A stretch of DNA of 64,000 bases. Source: Saprospiraceae bacterium (lineage in GTDB: Bacteria > Bacteroidota > Bacteroidia > Chitinophagales > Saprospiraceae). The stretch covers positions 2,514,001-2,578,000 of the forward strand of contig JADJLQ010000001.1 in NCBI GenBank assembly GCA_016709995.1, in the 5' to 3' direction. A program made the translations under genes and the position numbers. Below are positions 26,743 to 35,912 of the stretch, piece after piece. The notes under the pieces are model-generated. The model did not search any database and was not told the origin of the DNA. It worked only from the letters and a program-made list of their open reading frames with translations. How positions within the stretch are numbered: the stretch's first letter is position 1; each line of letters opens with the position of its first letter.

Positions 26743-28287
26743 TTGACCAAATTTCGAGGCCATATTGCCATCCTCATAGCCATAACAGGGAGCTTATTAT
26801 TACTTGGAAACCGACATACATATAAAATAAGACCTAATATCATTGTCTTTTTAGTCGATGATATGGGCTGGCAAGATTGCTCTGTGCCTTTCTGGAGCAG
26901 TCCTACCCCACTTAATCACCGATATCATACTCCTAATATGGAGAAACTGGCAGCGGCCGGTATGAAGTTTACCTCGGCTTACGCCACGCCAGTATGTACC
27001 CCTACCAGGTCTAGCATGCTCACTGGATTAAATGCGGCACATCATCATATAACCAACTGGACTTCGCCCAGAAAAAATAACAATACTGATGCTGTAGATG
27101 AGGATTTAAGTCCTGCCATATGGAATATCAATGGGCTGAGCCCGGTAAAAAATATTGAAAGCACCTATTTTGCTACCCCTTTTCCACAAATACTACAAGA
27201 CGATGGTTATTTTACGATCCACGTAGGAAAAGCTCACTGGGCATCAGCCGGTACTCCGGGAGCTAACCCTTATAATATGGGATTTATGGTCAATATCTCC
27301 GGTCATGCTGCCGGCCATCCTCAAAGTTATCTGGCTCGTGAAAATTTTGGTAACCAGCCTGGCAAAGCCGTTATGCAAGCTGTGCCAGACCTGGAAGAAT
27401 ACTATGGCACTGACACTTTTTTGACAGAGGCCCTTACGCTGGAAGCTATAAAATCATTGATGGCACCTATTCGAAACAATCAGCCATTTTTTCTAAATAT
27501 GGCACACTATGCAGTGCACACCCCCATCATGCGCGATCAGCGATATTATCCTGAATATATTCACGCAGGTCTTGACTCCATCGAGGCTGCCTATGCAAGT
27601 CTTGTAGAAGGCATGGATAAAAGCCTGGGAGACCTCATGGATTTTCTCCACTCTGAAGGCGTTGCTAAAAATACCATCATCATTTTTATGAGTGACAATG
27701 GTGGTCTGAGCTTGGCCCCTCCCCGAGGTGGTGAAGCGCACACTCAGAATCTTCCACTGAGAGCAGGTAAAGGGTCTGTCTATGAAGGAGGCATCAGGGT
27801 ACCCATGATCGTGTCCTGGCCAGGAATCACTCATTCCGGATCAACAAGTGATCAATATGTGATGATCGATGATTTTCTGCCTACTATCCTCGAAATGGCC
27901 AAAGTCAAACAGACCCATTATCAGGCCATTGATGGCAAAAGCATAGTACCTTACCTTAAGAATTCCAACCTGATTGATACTACCCGAGCATTGATCTGGC
28001 ACTATCCCAATAAATGGCAGGCACAAGGTGGTCCTGGGATTAATTATTTTAGTGCTATCAGGAAAGGAGCCTGGAAGCTGGTCTATAATCAAAGGACGGG
28101 CTCAAAAGAGCTGTACAATTTGAAGGATGATATTGGAGAAAAACTCGATCTATCCAAAAGCCTGCCCCATATAACAAATCGGTTGAGTACTTTGCTGAGC
28201 AACCAATTAAGATCCTGGGCTGCACCCATGCCCTTCAATAAAACCACAGGTAGACGACTTTTATTTCCTGATGAATGGACAGAGTAA
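26743..28287 (+). CDS. Secreted sulfatase (formylglycine type)
   Basis: Hydrolyses sulfate esters, probably in the periplasm. The 514-residue protein starts with TTG and a hydrophobic signal or anchor segment (about 8-22). The alkaline-phosphatase-fold core begins RPNIIVFLVDDMGW (metal ligands D39/D40). The activation motif is VCTPTRSSMLTG, with C85 the predicted formylglycine. Downstream motifs are VGKAHW, HYAVHTP, FMSDNGG and GKGSVYEGGIRVPM. It needs a formylglycine-generating enzyme; the candidate at 46236 lacks that enzyme's usual active-site motif. The substrate is not readable, and no SusC/SusD or polysaccharide locus is nearby. Confidence 0.92.
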   Translation: MTKFRGHIAILIAITGSLLLLGNRHTYKIRPNIIVFLVDDMGWQDCSVPFWSSPTPLNHRYHTPNMEKLAAAGMKFTSAYATPVCTPTRSSMLTGLNAAHHHITNWTSPRKNNNTDAVDEDLSPAIWNINGLSPVKNIESTYFATPFPQILQDDGYFTIHVGKAHWASAGTPGANPYNMGFMVNISGHAAGHPQSYLARENFGNQPGKAVMQAVPDLEEYYGTDTFLTEALTLEAIKSLMAPIRNNQPFFLNMAHYAVHTPIMRDQRYYPEYIHAGLDSIEAAYASLVEGMDKSLGDLMDFLHSEGVAKNTIIIFMSDNGGLSLAPPRGGEAHTQNLPLRAGKGSVYEGGIRVPMIVSWPGITHSGSTSDQYVMIDDFLPTILEMAKVKQTHYQAIDGKSIVPYLKNSNLIDTTRALIWHYPNKWQAQGGPGINYFSAIRKGAWKLVYNQRTGSKELYNLKDDIGEKLDLSKSLPHITNRLSTLLSNQLRSWAAPMPFNKTTGRRLLFPDEWTE

Positions 28288-28485
28288 CCCTGTTTTTTTC
28301 AGAATTAGAAAATTGTTAGATCCAACAGTCAGGCTCTAAGAAAGCAGATACTCAACCCACGCTACATTCTTACGATTTTTTACTTTGTAAAGTTTTCAGA
28401 GAATGTGATATCCAAGCTATACTTCAATGCCTTTGTAGCATAAGACATTCTCAAAGTTATAAGTCGATTAGTCACATGGTTCACT

Positions 28486-28493
28486 TATATTTG
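28486..28493 (+). promoter_or_regulatory. -7 promoter element of purA
   Basis: TATATTTG matches TAnnTTTG and lies 26 bases before the purA ATG. The 232-bp gap between the sulfatase gene and purA shows nothing else recognisable. Confidence 0.45.
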
Positions 28494-28519
28494 CGCCTCA
28501 CTATTCATAACTATCACAC

Positions 28520-29785
28520 ATGGGTGTAGATGTATTATTAGGTTTACAATGGGGCGATGAGGGTAAAGGTAAAATCATAGACAGACTCTGCCCAGATTAC
28601 CAGATCGTATGCAGATTTCAAGGAGGTCCAAATGCCGGACATACCCTCTATGTAGGAGATCAAAAAATAGTATTGCACACCATACCTTCCGCTATACTAC
28701 ATGACGGCATTATCAATCTTATCGGCAACGGTGTAGTGATTGACCCGGTTATATTCAAAAAAGAGATTGAAAAACTGAGCACTTTTGGGTATGATATCAG
28801 CCAAAAACTGATCGTAGCGCGGAAAGCACACCTGATCCTGCCTACTCACCAGATGCTGGATATAGCTTCTGAAGCTTCCAAAGGTCAAAATAAAATCGGA
28901 TCTACTTTAAAAGGTATAGGCCCCACTTATATGGACAAGACAGGTCGTAATGGCATACGCGTCGGCGACCTCGATGCCAAAGACTTTGATCAGAAATATA
29001 GAATCCTTAAGGAAAAACACCTCAGCCTGGCCAAAATATATCCGGAGATAGAATTTGACCTCGAAGCATTGGAACAGCGATGGTTTGAAAGCCTGGAGGT
29101 ACTGCGTTCTTTCCCCAAAGTAGACAGTGAATATTATGTCGATCAAGCCCTAAGTGAGGGAAAAAATATACTGGCAGAAGGTGCCCAGGGCTCCATGCTC
29201 GATGTAGATTTTGGTACCTACCCTTATGTCACTTCCTCCAATACCATCAGTGCCGGTGTCTGTACCGGTGTCGGTATAGCCCCCAATCGTATCCGAAAAA
29301 TCATGGGCGTCACCAAAGCATACTGTACCCGGGTAGGCAGCGGTCCCTTCCCTACAGAACTACACGATGAGACCGGGGATGAACTGCGTAAAGCTGGTAT
29401 GGAGTTTGGCTCCACTACAGGTCGGCCGAGACGGTGCGGCTGGATAGACCTGGTACAGCTCCGTTATTCGATCATGATCAATGGGGTGGATGAACTGATT
29501 ATGACTAAGATCGATGTGATGAATGAATTTGAGACCGTCAAAGCCTGTACCCACTATAAATATCATGGTGGAGACATCAATTATATCCCATTTGAACTGG
29601 ACCATGAAGTCTCACCAGTATATACATCTTATGAAGGTTGGCAATCTGATCTTGGGTCCTATCAGAGTTATGACTCGCTCCCGATAGCAACCAGGTCATA
29701 TATTGATGCACTGGAGGAGCAACTGGGAAGGAAGTTTTCGTTGATCTCTGTAGGTGTGGGAAGAGATGAAGTGATCGTGAAGTGA
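28520..29785 (+). CDS. purA: Adenylosuccinate synthetase
   Basis: Joins IMP and aspartate with GTP to give adenylosuccinate, the first step to AMP. The 421-residue protein has the P-loop-like LQWGDEGKGKIIDRL near the start with its catalytic Asp, the PNAGHTL His motif, KGIGPTYMDKTGRNGIR, GAQGSMLDVDFGTYPYVT and GSTTGRPRRCGWIDL. The start ATG fits the family N-terminus. It is convergent with the permease gene at 29826. Confidence 0.97.
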   Translation: MGVDVLLGLQWGDEGKGKIIDRLCPDYQIVCRFQGGPNAGHTLYVGDQKIVLHTIPSAILHDGIINLIGNGVVIDPVIFKKEIEKLSTFGYDISQKLIVARKAHLILPTHQMLDIASEASKGQNKIGSTLKGIGPTYMDKTGRNGIRVGDLDAKDFDQKYRILKEKHLSLAKIYPEIEFDLEALEQRWFESLEVLRSFPKVDSEYYVDQALSEGKNILAEGAQGSMLDVDFGTYPYVTSSNTISAGVCTGVGIAPNRIRKIMGVTKAYCTRVGSGPFPTELHDETGDELRKAGMEFGSTTGRPRRCGWIDLVQLRYSIMINGVDELIMTKIDVMNEFETVKACTHYKYHGGDINYIPFELDHEVSPVYTSYEGWQSDLGSYQSYDSLPIATRSYIDALEEQLGRKFSLISVGVGRDEVIVK

Positions 29786-29825
29786 AGTGGTCCCTAATTT
29801 AAGACCAGACTTAGACTAGTATTGC

Positions 29826-31064
29826 TTACTCGTATCGCAAAGATTCTATCGGATCCAGTCTTGATGCCTTGAGCGCTGGATACAATCCTGAAAATACCCC
29901 TACGACAATACAAACAAATACTCCCAGACCAATCCAGTTCCAGGGAACTAAAAATTTACCACCGATCAGCACAGTGACAATATTCCCAACCAATATCCCC
30001 AGGATGATGCCTACGACCCCCCCCATCAGGCTGATCAGCACAGCCTCAGTGAGAAACTGGATCATTACATTTCGGCTGGTGGCCCCGATGGCTTTGCTGA
30101 TACCGATCTCGCGCGTGCGTTCGGTGACAGACACCAGCATGATATTCATGAGCCCGATGGCTGCTCCGAGGAGGGTGATCAAACCTATCCCTATGGTCGC
30201 CAGTCGTATCTTGACAGTGTTCTCTTTAATAATGGAGACCAGGCCTTCGCTTTTTTGTATTTCAAAATCATTTTCTTCATTGACCCGGAGTCCGCGGGCG
30301 ATACGCATCTGGCCCGTAGCATCATTGACGGCATCATCGAGGGCACTCACCTGATTTACTTTGACGGCGAGATCATAATTTTCATTGGAAGAAGCATAAT
30401 ATTGTTTTGCCTGGATAAGAGGTAACAATACGACCCTGTCAGCGGAGCTATTCATGGAGGATCCTTTTGATTTGAGTATACCGATGACCTGGACACGAAT
30501 GTTCCCGACGAGCATGGTCTTACCGATGGCAGTCAATGGTCTTTCTTTGAATAAAAGCTTTACAATGTCTTTGCCTATAATCGCTCTCGGAGTGCCATTG
30601 ATGACTTCCAGATTGGTAAACCATCGACCATATTCGATGTCATACCCTTTGACATCCAGATAATTTTCATCCACCCCCATGACAGAGACCGTAGGATTGG
30701 TTTTTTCATTCTCATATTTCAAGGCTGCCCGGTTGGTCCCATTGAAAGATACTGCTACCACGCCATCAATATTGAGCTTCTCTTTAAAATCCATGGCCTG
30801 GCTAAAACTGATCTCCTCACCTCTTTTATTGGTACGACCATTTTGCCGTGTCTGGAAATCACCCCCTTTTGGGCTGATACTAAATGAATTGGCACCTAAA
30901 GACGAAAAATTGTCGCTCAGTGAAAATATCAAAGCATCGATGGCGGTCAGGATACCCACGAGGCAGATGATCCCAACAGCAATGATCATCAGGGTGAGCG
31001 TAGCGCGGGTGAGATTGGCCCTGATCGCAGACAGCGCCATTTTGAAATTTTCGAGAAGAAGCAT
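29826..31064 (-). CDS. MacB/FtsX-type ABC transporter permease
   Basis: A 412-residue inner-membrane permease. One membrane helix near residues 20-45, a large periplasmic MacB-like core domain (about 50-270) and three C-terminal helices (FtsX domain: LATIGIGLITLLGAAIGLMNIMLV, TEAVLISLMGGVVGIILG, GVFSGLYPALKASRLDPIESLRYE). The closing SRLDPIESLRYE is the family signature. It probably works with an ATPase and adaptor to export lipoproteins, peptides or drugs, but no ATPase gene is adjacent. Confidence 0.92.
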   Translation of the reverse strand: MLLLENFKMALSAIRANLTRATLTLMIIAVGIICLVGILTAIDALIFSLSDNFSSLGANSFSISPKGGDFQTRQNGRTNKRGEEISFSQAMDFKEKLNIDGVVAVSFNGTNRAALKYENEKTNPTVSVMGVDENYLDVKGYDIEYGRWFTNLEVINGTPRAIIGKDIVKLLFKERPLTAIGKTMLVGNIRVQVIGILKSKGSSMNSSADRVVLLPLIQAKQYYASSNENYDLAVKVNQVSALDDAVNDATGQMRIARGLRVNEENDFEIQKSEGLVSIIKENTVKIRLATIGIGLITLLGAAIGLMNIMLVSVTERTREIGISKAIGATSRNVMIQFLTEAVLISLMGGVVGIILGILVGNIVTVLIGGKFLVPWNWIGLGVFVCIVVGVFSGLYPALKASRLDPIESLRYE

Positions 31065-31217
31065 CTACATCAGCTTTTTTAATACAATTAAGGTTATAAA
31101 CTTACCGAAAATAGTCGGGTCGGGAGAAAAGCTTAGATCAAGTACAAGAATTATTAGACTAATGAAAGGCTTGATTTAGGATTGAAATGGGGGAGGTTAA
31201 ATGGAAAACTCTATGGA

Positions 31218-31308
31218 AAATTCAAATTAAAAGGACATATACAAATCAAACTCAAATGTAAAGATCAAATTCAAAGGACAAATACAAATACAAGCTCAAA
31301 TGTCAAAG
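31218..31308. repeat. Two imperfect A-rich direct repeats (about 45 bp)
   Basis: Copy 31218-31263 and copy 31267-31308 share AAATTCAAA ... GGACA.ATACAAAT ... CTCAAATGT.AAAG with a 4-base gap and a few substitutions. They lie in the 279-bp gap between a permease gene start and the end of the inositol-monophosphatase-like gene; the gap shows no gene. Confidence 0.7.
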
Positions 31309-31343
31309 GGCAACTTCAATCTCATTGGGGCTAAAATTCAAAG

Positions 31344-32141
31344 CTATATGGCAAAATAACGATGAAGTACTTCGCGCATCTCGTTGTAAATCACAGGGTT
31401 ACCTGCCAATAATTCTGATTTAAACAGATAATCATCACTGCCATTAAAGTCAGATATCATGCCTCCGGCTTCAGTAATGAGGAGAGCACCCGCCGCGATG
31501 TCCCAAGGACTCAGTTTTAACTCAAAAAAGCCATCCATCCTGCCACAAGCTATATATGCCAGATCTATTGCAGCAGCTCCCATCCGGCGCAAACTTTGAG
31601 TATTATAAAAAAAGTATTCCAGGGCTTTAATATAAGCGTCCATGCCTTCAAAATTTCGATGTGGAAAACCTGTAGCAATCAACGCTGAAGACAATGCCGG
31701 TGCCTCACTGACCTTGATTCGCTGACCGTTGAGATAGGCTCCGGCGCCCTTGACCGCATGGAATATTTCCTGCAGGTTAGGTACATATATAATACCAAGC
31801 ACTATCTCGCCATCATGCCTTAGAGCTACGCTCACACAATACAAAGGTATGCGGTGCAAAAAATTGGTAGTACCATCCAGTGGATCGATGACCCATTCCC
31901 ATTCTCCGCCGGGATGATGCTCAATGGTGGCTTCTTCTGTGAGGAAATGTGAGCCCGGCAAGATGAGTTTTAAGCCTGATACCAGCTGTTGCTCTGCCGT
32001 TTTATCCACATAGGAGACTAAATTATTCAGTCCCTTTTCTTCAATATCGCTATTTGAAAAAAGTTTTTGCTGGCCGGAGATCCAATCCCCTACTTCGACT
32101 ACCAGGTTTTGAACAGAGGGATATATCTGAGCTATTTCCAC
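31344..32141 (-). CDS. Inositol monophosphatase family phosphatase (SuhB/CysQ-like)
   Basis: A Mg-dependent, Li-sensitive-type phosphatase of 265 residues. The metal-site motifs are all present: HFLTEEAT, the WVIDPLDGTTNFLHRIP signature, and the C-terminal SPWDIAAGALLITEAGG. Substrates in the family are inositol phosphate or 3'-phosphoadenosine 5'-phosphate; this cannot be decided here. It begins five bases after the NfuA-like gene on the same strand, so the two are cotranscribed. Confidence 0.93.
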   Translation of the reverse strand: MEIAQIYPSVQNLVVEVGDWISGQQKLFSNSDIEEKGLNNLVSYVDKTAEQQLVSGLKLILPGSHFLTEEATIEHHPGGEWEWVIDPLDGTTNFLHRIPLYCVSVALRHDGEIVLGIIYVPNLQEIFHAVKGAGAYLNGQRIKVSEAPALSSALIATGFPHRNFEGMDAYIKALEYFFYNTQSLRRMGAAAIDLAYIACGRMDGFFELKLSPWDIAAGALLITEAGGMISDFNGSDDYLFKSELLAGNPVIYNEMREVLHRYFAI

Positions 32142-32146
32142 ACTGA

Positions 32147-32755
32147 TTACCCCATTTCAGACACGACTTCCTTCACTTCCGGAATCATGCGTTTGAGCAT
32201 ACCTTCAATCCCTGCTTTGAGCGTCACAGTAGAAGAAGGACAACCGCTACAAGAACCCTGCATGATCACATATACGGTGCCCTGGTCGAAAGCTTTAAAC
32301 TCTATATTGCCACCATCCATTTCTACGGCTGGTTTGACATATGTCTCGATCAGCTCTTTGATCCTTTTGACCAGTTCGGCATCGGCCTCGCTGTATTGGA
32401 TGGTAGAGTTGTCTTTTTCCTGTTGATCCATATATGCCTGGTACCCTTCGGCGATAATCGGCTTGTCATCAGCTATCCAGGATTTGATATATTCTTTCAG
32501 CTCGAGCATGATGTCATTCCACTCGACAGCGCTTTCTTTGGTGATCGTGACAAAATTATTGCACATATACACCCCCTTGACAAAAGGAAATTCGAATAAA
32601 GCAGATGCAAAAGGCGACCAGTCAAAGGCCTGATCGGCCTGTTTAAAGTCAGCGATACCTTTATAGAGGATACGATTGAGTACAAACTTGAGGGTCTCCG
32701 GGTTGGGAGTCTGCTCTGTGTACAACATGACGGGGCTTTTAGCTAAAGTTTCCAT
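32147..32755 (-). CDS. NfuA/NifU-type iron-sulfur cluster carrier
   Basis: 202 residues from the ATG at 32755 (METLAKSPVMLY). It has an N-terminal Nfu_N domain (TEQTPNPETLKFVLNRIL) and a C-terminal NifU-like domain (YVKPAVEMDGGNIEF) with the cluster-binding CSGC of GSCSGCPSSTVTLK. It would receive and pass on Fe-S clusters in the cytoplasm. A longer frame to 32827 was rejected because a TATTTTTG promoter element at 32785-32792 lies between the two starts and the extra residues do not belong to the family. Confidence 0.93.
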   Translation of the reverse strand: METLAKSPVMLYTEQTPNPETLKFVLNRILYKGIADFKQADQAFDWSPFASALFEFPFVKGVYMCNNFVTITKESAVEWNDIMLELKEYIKSWIADDKPIIAEGYQAYMDQQEKDNSTIQYSEADAELVKRIKELIETYVKPAVEMDGGNIEFKAFDQGTVYVIMQGSCSGCPSSTVTLKAGIEGMLKRMIPEVKEVVSEMG

Positions 32756-32784
32756 TGTTATTAAGACTGAATGTAAATAAGGAA

Positions 32785-32792
32785 CAAAAATA
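32785..32792 (-). promoter_or_regulatory. -7 promoter element of the nfu gene
   Basis: TATTTTTG on the minus strand, 29 bases before the ATG at 32755. It matches TAnnTTTG. It also supports that ATG over the upstream in-frame start. Confidence 0.5.
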
Positions 32793-32964
32793 CGAGAAAC
32801 TGGTTCATTTAGAGCGGTTTTATGCAACTATTAGAATATTAGGCTAGTAGCTATAAAAAATGATACCTATTATTGAAATTTTATCAAGAATTTATAGTCC
32901 TCTCTACGAGAGTTTTTTCTACGGGGTGCAGTGTTTAAAATGGCTCAGGAACCCTAAAAATCTG

Positions 32965-33037
32965 AGCGGGAAACGGGACTCGAACCCGCGGCCCTTAGCT
33001 TGGGAAGCTAATGCTCTACCAACTGAGCTACTCCCGC
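32965..33037 (-). tRNA. tRNA-Gly (CCC)
   Basis: 73-nt cloverleaf: acceptor GCGGGAG / TTCCCGC (one G-T pair), anticodon stem TTAGC / GCTAA with loop TTCCCAA (anticodon CCC), and TTCGAGT in the T loop. The discriminator base is T, usual for tRNA-Gly. CCA is not encoded. An ACACTTTG stretch (one mismatch to TAnnTTTG) lies 15 bases upstream. Confidence 0.95.
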
Positions 33038-33210
33038 TTAATCAATTCGATTCAAAGTGTTTGTAAAAATAATGCCTTTTAGTAGCAATATTATTTGTGA
33101 ATTGGATTTAATTTTAATTGTAAAATTTAAAAAGTTTATTTTAAGATCTCAATAACCTTCTGTTTTGCTTCAATATTATAGTAAATTGGCCTTTATAAAA
33201 ACATCTATCT

Positions 33211-34539
33211 ATGTCTGATCGAAGAAAATTTATCAAAACCACGGGATTGGCGCTGGCAGGATCCACTTTGTGGTCAGGTGTACAAGGATCACCATTTGTT
33301 ACGATTAACAGAAAAAACCCTCCCTCTGACACGCTGCGATTTGGAGCCATCGGCATCAACGGGATGGGATGGAGCAATACCAGGGCTGACATCAAAATGC
33401 CTAATGCTCAGCTCGTAGCGCTTTGCGATATTGATCAGTCAGTGCTAGATAAAAGGATGGGCGATCTTAAAGGTCTCGGGGTCGATGCTGCAAAAGTAAA
33501 AACCTATAAAGACTACCGGAAGCTTTTGGAAGAAAAAGAGATTGACTTTGTGATCATCGGCACCCCGGACCACTGGCATCCATTGATTACGATAGCTGCC
33601 TGCCAGGCCGGCAAAGATGTGTATTGTGAAAAACCTATCGCCAACAGCATCGGGGAGGTTTTAATGATGGAACAAGCACAAAAAAAATATAACCGTGTCA
33701 TCCAGGTTGGTCAATGGCAACGCAGTCAAAAACATTTCAGAGATGCTATCGATTATGTTCATTCAGGTAAGTTGGGTCAGATCCGCATGGTAAAAACCTG
33801 GGCCTTCCAGGGTTGGATGAAACCGGCTCCGAAAGGCGTGGTGCTGCCAGTACCACCCGGTGTAGACTATGATATGTGGCAGGGACCTGCCAAACACCGG
33901 CCGTTCAAGACAGAACATTTCCACTTCAATTTCAGATGGTTTTGGGAATATGCAGGGGGCTTGATGTGTGATTGGGGGGTCCATATTATAGACTATGCAC
34001 TCTTTGGGATGAATGCCACGATGCCTAAAACGGTAGCTGCTCTTGGAGGCAAGTTTGCCTATCCTGATCTTAGCCATGAGACCCCGGATACTCAATCTAC
34101 GATCTACGAATTTGATAATTTTATCCTGAGTTGGGAGCACGCTTTGGCGATAGACAATGGGCCTTATCATCGCGATCATGGCATTGGATTTATAGGCAAT
34201 AACGGTACCCTCGTAGTGGATCGTAATGGCTGGGAAGTGATTGAGGAAGCTGCGGTGAAGACCAAGGTAATGGAGCCCATGCATCTCAAAGAAGACAATG
34301 GAGTACAATTGCATATGGAAAACTTTGCAGGTGTAGTGAGAAACAGGAAAATGAATGAACTCAACTGCCCCATCGAGACAGCCGCCCTGGTGGCAAAAGT
34401 GTGCCAAATGGGCAATATCGCTTACAGAAGCGGCAAAAAACTCACCTGGGATAAGTCTAAACAACAATTTACTGACAAATCAGTGAATAAGCAGTACCTC
34501 ATGCCTAAGTATGAGAATGGTTGGAAACTAGAAGTATAG
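33211..34539 (+). CDS. Tat-exported Gfo/Idh/MocA family oxidoreductase
   Basis: 442 residues. The N-terminus has a twin-arginine signal (SDRRKFIKTTGLALAGSTL), so the folded, cofactor-loaded protein should cross the inner membrane by Tat. A Rossmann domain follows (FGAIGINGMGWSN, with TPDHWHPLITIAACQAGKDVYCEKPI), then a C-terminal domain with WAFQGWMKP, FRWFWEYAGGLMCDWGVHIID and GNNGTLVVDRNGWEV. Such exported Gfo/Idh proteins are common in Bacteroidota and some act on 3-keto or amino sugars. The substrate here is unknown. The gene at 56714 is a close paralogue. Confidence 0.88.
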   Translation: MSDRRKFIKTTGLALAGSTLWSGVQGSPFVTINRKNPPSDTLRFGAIGINGMGWSNTRADIKMPNAQLVALCDIDQSVLDKRMGDLKGLGVDAAKVKTYKDYRKLLEEKEIDFVIIGTPDHWHPLITIAACQAGKDVYCEKPIANSIGEVLMMEQAQKKYNRVIQVGQWQRSQKHFRDAIDYVHSGKLGQIRMVKTWAFQGWMKPAPKGVVLPVPPGVDYDMWQGPAKHRPFKTEHFHFNFRWFWEYAGGLMCDWGVHIIDYALFGMNATMPKTVAALGGKFAYPDLSHETPDTQSTIYEFDNFILSWEHALAIDNGPYHRDHGIGFIGNNGTLVVDRNGWEVIEEAAVKTKVMEPMHLKEDNGVQLHMENFAGVVRNRKMNELNCPIETAALVAKVCQMGNIAYRSGKKLTWDKSKQQFTDKSVNKQYLMPKYENGWKLEV

Positions 34540-34612
34540 AATTATTTTGATTTACTTTTAGTAGCAAAATCCAATTCATGCTGAGCAAAGCACCTTCTTC
34601 AATATTGTCAGC

Positions 34613-34669
34613 TTTTCGACCATTGATATTTATTGTTGGCGTCGCGTTTAGACTCAATGAATTACCTAA
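34613..34669 (-). pseudogene. Possible remnant of a DsbA/thioredoxin-like gene
   Basis: Inside the 227-bp gap before the Cys/Met-metabolism gene, the minus strand encodes YLGNSLSLNATPTININGRK, which resembles the cis-Pro segment of DsbA-like thioredoxins (usual form GVxATPTFFINGRK). The flanking codons match nothing and no CxxC is in reach. It may be a gene fragment or chance. Confidence 0.22.
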
Positions 34670-34766
34670 ATAAATATCTTCCTTTAACAGATTTATAGCA
34701 ACCTTTGAAGGCTTCAAATATCGAATTGCAATGCAAACTTTCAAGTGGAAGCCCTACCTTCACCAA

Positions 34767-35912
34767 ATGAAATTTGCTACCAAAGTCATCCATTCGGGTA
34801 TAGAACCTGATCCCTCTACAGGAGCCATTATGACGCCTATCTATCAAACATCTACGTATGTGCAGGCTGCTCCAGGTGATCACAAAGGATATGAATATGC
34901 ACGAACTCAAAATCCTACCCGATCCGTCCTGGAAGCCAACCTGGCGGCTTTAGAAAATGGTCGCCATGGGATCTGCTTTGCGAGTGGTTTAGCGGCCCAG
35001 GATGCCGTCATGAAACTGCTTTCTCCCGGCGAGGAGATACTATCTACCAATGATCTGTATGGTGGATCCTTTCGTCAGATGCGTCGGGTGTACGAGAAGT
35101 ATGGCATCAAATCCACTTTCGTCAATCTATCAGATGCAAAGACAGCAGAGGAACATATCAAGCCAGGCATCAAGCTCCTGTGGGTAGAGACCCCTACCAA
35201 TCCCATGTTGAATATCATTGATCTCGAACTGGTATGTGGCCTGGCAAAAAAACATGGGATCCTGGTATGTGTAGACAATACATTTGCATCACCTTATCTG
35301 CAGAATCCACTTGATTATGGGGCAGACATTGTATTACATTCAGCCACAAAGTATATCAATGGCCACTCAGATGTGGTGCACGGTGCCTTGATCGTCAAAT
35401 CCCAGGAACTGGCTGATCAGTTACATTTCATTCAAAACGCGACTGGAGCTGTGCCTGGCCCCATGGATTGTTTTCTGGTCTTGCGTGGCATTAAGACGAT
35501 GCATATACGAGTACAACGGGCATGTCAGAACGCTGCCCGCATCGCTCATCATCTGGCACAGCATCCCAAAGTATCTAAAGTGTATTATCCGGGGTTTGCT
35601 TCGCACCCCAATCATGCGGTCGCTAAAAAACAAATGCGTGATTTTGGCGCCATGGTCTCCTTTGACCTTGTAGATAACAGACAAGATCCTGTATTTAAGA
35701 TATTGAGCAATACCAAATTGTTTTCCCTCGCTGAATCTTTGGGCGGAGTCGAATCATTGATTGGACATCCGGCGTCCATGACTCATGCCTCTATTCCAAA
35801 AGAAGAACGACTCAAAACAGGGTTGACTGATTCACTCATTCGCCTGAGTGTAGGTATAGAAGATGTGGAGGACCTGATTGAAGATCTCGATCGTGCACTT
35901 ACCTATGGCTGA
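34767..35912 (+). CDS. Cys/Met-metabolism PLP enzyme (cystathionine gamma-synthase/lyase type)
   Basis: 381 residues from the ATG at 34767 (MKFATKVIHSGIEPDPSTGA), the typical family start. The longer frame from 34731 adds a tail foreign to the family. Motifs: TPIYQTSTY, YEYARTQNPTR, the ETPTNPMLNIIDL loop, DNTFASPYLQNPLDYGADIV, the PLP lysine in HSATKYINGHSDVVHG, and SLGGVESLIGHPASMTH near the end. It catalyses gamma- or beta-replacement or elimination at cystathionine-like substrates; synthase and lyase cannot be told apart by eye. Its last eight bases overlap the radC start. Confidence 0.92.
   Translation: MKFATKVIHSGIEPDPSTGAIMTPIYQTSTYVQAAPGDHKGYEYARTQNPTRSVLEANLAALENGRHGICFASGLAAQDAVMKLLSPGEEILSTNDLYGGSFRQMRRVYEKYGIKSTFVNLSDAKTAEEHIKPGIKLLWVETPTNPMLNIIDLELVCGLAKKHGILVCVDNTFASPYLQNPLDYGADIVLHSATKYINGHSDVVHGALIVKSQELADQLHFIQNATGAVPGPMDCFLVLRGIKTMHIRVQRACQNAARIAHHLAQHPKVSKVYYPGFASHPNHAVAKKQMRDFGAMVSFDLVDNRQDPVFKILSNTKLFSLAESLGGVESLIGHPASMTHASIPKEERLKTGLTDSLIRLSVGIEDVEDLIEDLDRALTYG

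Noticed and set aside
32860..33066. 68-codon plus-strand frame containing SNPRPLAWEANALPTELLPL
   Set aside because: Antisense translation of tRNA-Gly; a standard false ORF.
34540..34766. SAM or other riboswitch in front of the Cys/Met-metabolism gene
   Set aside because: No conserved riboswitch core, no terminator-antiterminator pair visible.
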